DNA of 64,000 nucleotides, taken from Mesorhizobium amorphae. Lineage in GTDB: Bacteria > Pseudomonadota > Alphaproteobacteria > Rhizobiales > Rhizobiaceae. Position 1 is the first letter of the stretch. Each line of letters starts with the position of its first letter. Below, in pieces: positions 62,734 to 64,000 of this stretch. The translations under genes and the position numbers were made by a program. Below the pieces are notes generated by a model, which ran no database searches, was not told where the DNA came from, and saw nothing but the letters and a program-made list of their open reading frames with translations. The stretch spans positions 299,783-363,782 of the forward strand of contig NZ_JHQS01000017.1 in the NCBI RefSeq assembly GCF_014843845.1, read 5' to 3'.

Positions 62734-62764
62734 GACGTCCTCTCCTTTAGGTTCACTGGATGCA

Positions 62765-62790
62765 AACGGCGCCTGAAGGACATTCGTTCC
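62765..62790 (-). promoter_or_regulatory. EcfG-like general-stress promoter
   Basis: On the minus strand GGAAC (62790-62786) and CGTT (62768-62765) are separated by 17 nt, a full match to the rhizobial EcfG/RpoE2 pattern. It is 32 nt before the ATG of the Pro/Ala-tailed membrane protein. Confidence 0.6.
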
Positions 62791-62904
62791 GCCTGTGGGC
62801 TACGGTCCTATGAGGGTCCGACTGAAGTCTCAGCTTCAGCGGCAAAGGCCTGAGGGTGGCAACCGATGCCTAGCCAAGACATTGGAATGGACTGCCGAGT
62901 ACCC

Positions 62905-62920
62905 TTAATCGGCGGTTAAC
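62905..62920 (+). promoter_or_regulatory. CtrA-type site TTAA-N7-TTAAC
   Basis: TTAATCGGCGGTTAAC matches the CtrA consensus in all fixed positions. It lies 52 nt before the GTG of the next plus-strand small membrane protein gene. Binding is inferred. Confidence 0.45.
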
Positions 62921-62972
62921 CCCGGTGCCCGCTGTTGTCCCCCGGCGGGCACCGATTTAACGAGGCCAATGT

Positions 62973-63221
62973 GTGAACCAAATCTCGTCGCGCAATCAAA
63001 ACGTTGATGATGCCGTATGCCAACCTGCAAACGACAATCATACCCCTGGCGCCAGTGAGTGCTCCATCCTTGATCTCATCCCAAGTGAGGCTGATTTCGC
63101 TGACATCTCCAGGCGAGCGGAGCGCTTGGGCATCGCTGTGGTTATCGGAATGGCCATCTGCTGGTTGCTTGTTGCCCCGGTCGTCTATTTGGTCCTGATC
63201 CATGGCGTTCTTCGAGGCTGA
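62973..63221 (+). CDS. Small membrane protein (PANDN-type N-terminus)
   Basis: The 82-residue product starts at GTG 62973 with GAGG about 9 nt upstream. It has a polar N-terminal half with PANDNH, a motif frequent in rhizobial small proteins, and one membrane helix (AVVIGMAICWLLVAPVVYLVLI). No function is known. The 580 nt after it (63222-63800) contain short open frames of unusual composition, none of which I can support as a gene. Confidence 0.55.
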   Translation: MNQISSRNQNVDDAVCQPANDNHTPGASECSILDLIPSEADFADISRRAERLGIAVVIGMAICWLLVAPVVYLVLIHGVLRG

Positions 63222-63800
63222 GGATCGTCAGGACGTGACCAAATGACCCAGTGGCCTGTGCCACCGATACTTCCCGGAAATCCTGCGGCGAGGCGTGTCG
63301 CAAGCCTTCCTCCTCGCCGCCCAGATGCCTGCGGCCGTTGACGGGTTACCGCGCCAGTCGCAGGTGTTCTGTCTCAACCGGATTTGACTCGGGGTTCATC
63401 CGATTTATCGCCTCGGACCATGGCCATTTTGGCAAATTAGCAAAGATGCGCGAAGGGCCTATGGATATGCCAGCCGGCGAAAACTACCCCCTATCGCCGG
63501 TTAGGCCCGGCGGCCGACCCCACACCCAGCCACGACCGCTGGGCCGCTCCGGTGCCAGGCTCCGCGATGTCAGGACCACCGTCCGCAGAAACCGGACCAT
63601 GGTCCCGCTTGCGGAGCGGGCTGCCGACAGCACATCCCTCTAGGAACCGGCTGGCCTCGCAATTCCGGTCGGTCAAGGCCCAGCGCGCTTGGCGCCGCCG
63701 GCCGTTGGGCCTGTCTTGTCGTTCGTCCGCACGGCCAACGTCGTAATCAACCATAGTGCCAGAAAGCGACCGGCGAAGGTGGCAGAGGCGGCACAGGTGT

Positions 63801-64000
63801 TCAGTTTTCCTCTTCAATGCGGGGAAGGAGGCGACCATTCTCTATGGCGGCAATCCTGAAGCACCTCCTGGCCTCCTGCGGCGTTGCGTTGCCGGTCAGG
63901 GCGGCGGTGCAAACGCGTGCCGCTCGGTTCCAATGCGGGCCACGCTCGGTCCATGTCAGGAGTTCCTTGGACGCAGCCTGGACGTTGCTGATCAGAAGTC
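63801..64000 (-). CDS. DUF982-family protein, C-terminal part (5' end outside window)
   Basis: Read on the minus strand from the window edge, 65 codons end in TGA at 63801. The peptide has the DUF982 pattern: LLTWTERGPHWNRAA, then CTAALTGNATPQEARRCF and AAIENGRLLP. DUF982 proteins are about 90 residues, abundant in Rhizobiales and of unknown function. The start codon lies beyond 64000. Confidence 0.7.
   Translation of the reverse strand, partial: LLISNVQAASKELLTWTERGPHWNRAARVCTAALTGNATPQEARRCFRIAAIENGRLLPRIEEEN

Noticed and set aside
63251..63643. Plus-strand 130-codon frame near the right edge
   Set aside because: Low-quality composition (Arg/Ser/Pro-rich), no start signal and no family; competing frames on both strands are equally poor.
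63491..63838. Minus-strand 115-codon frame near the right edge
   Set aside because: It overlaps the supported DUF982 reading frame in another phase and has no domain or start signal.

Overview
The window looks like a chromosomal segment of a Mesorhizobium-type alphaproteobacterium (Rhizobiales, Phyllobacteriaceae). This is judged from high GC content, rhizobial gene neighbourhoods, GANTC (CcrM) sites, CtrA-like and EcfG-like promoter motifs, ANDN-type and DUF982-type small proteins, and several families of palindromic intergenic repeats. The assignment rests on recognition of families and gene order, not on a database search.

Layout. 1-4.1 kb: 3' end of glucokinase, an MsbA-type ABC exporter, dapB and gpmA. 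4.4-6.6 kb: tRNA-Leu(CAG), then a cyclic-nucleotide-binding/thioredoxin-reductase-like flavoprotein broken by a 1-nt frameshift, and a small UBP zinc-finger protein. 7-9 kb: Asp/Glu-racemase-family protein and a D-amino-acid dehydrogenase. 9.1-18.3 kb: a sulfur block with reverse transsulfuration (cystathionine beta-synthase plus gamma-lyase), an FAD protein and an Rrf2 regulator with a 30-codon upstream ORF on the minus strand, facing a taurine import/oxidation operon (tauABC, a small ORF, tauD). 18.4-22.1 kb: small envelope proteins, RlpA-like protein, PHB depolymerase and a BTLCP protease. 22.2-26.4 kb: xre-smr-mltA-timA against fxsA-secB.

26.6-43.4 kb is the replication-origin neighbourhood. 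The minus-strand run dnaQ-coaE-aroE-maf-PPSR meets the plus-strand run hemE-hemJ-rho across a 405-bp gap with a perfect DnaA box, several degenerate ones, an AT-rich tract and five GANTC sites. This is the probable oriC. Further right lie mnmE-mnmG-rsmG-parA-parB with four parS-like palindromes, then holA. Genes on both sides of the gap point away from it.

43.9-49.1 kb: branched-chain 2-oxoacid dehydrogenase complex (E1a, E1b, E2, then E3 across a repeat). 49.2-52.7 kb: a putative glycosyltransferase followed by a degraded copy of the lpdA 3' end, a saccharopine-dehydrogenase-family enzyme divergent from an Lrp regulator, and a methyltransferase. 52.9-61.2 kb: a carbohydrate locus (ABC importer, a MocA/aldo-keto-reductase fusion, AraC regulator, PhyH-type dioxygenase). 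61.1-64 kb: a stretch of small, mostly membrane-anchored proteins, some with EcfG-like or CtrA-like promoter motifs, ending in a partial DUF982 gene.

No phage, CRISPR array, transposase or defence system was seen. The most unusual items are the ORF/motif arrangement between Rrf2 and tauA, the small-protein cluster at the right edge, the mosaic repeats placed inside operons, and the duplicated lpdA tail.
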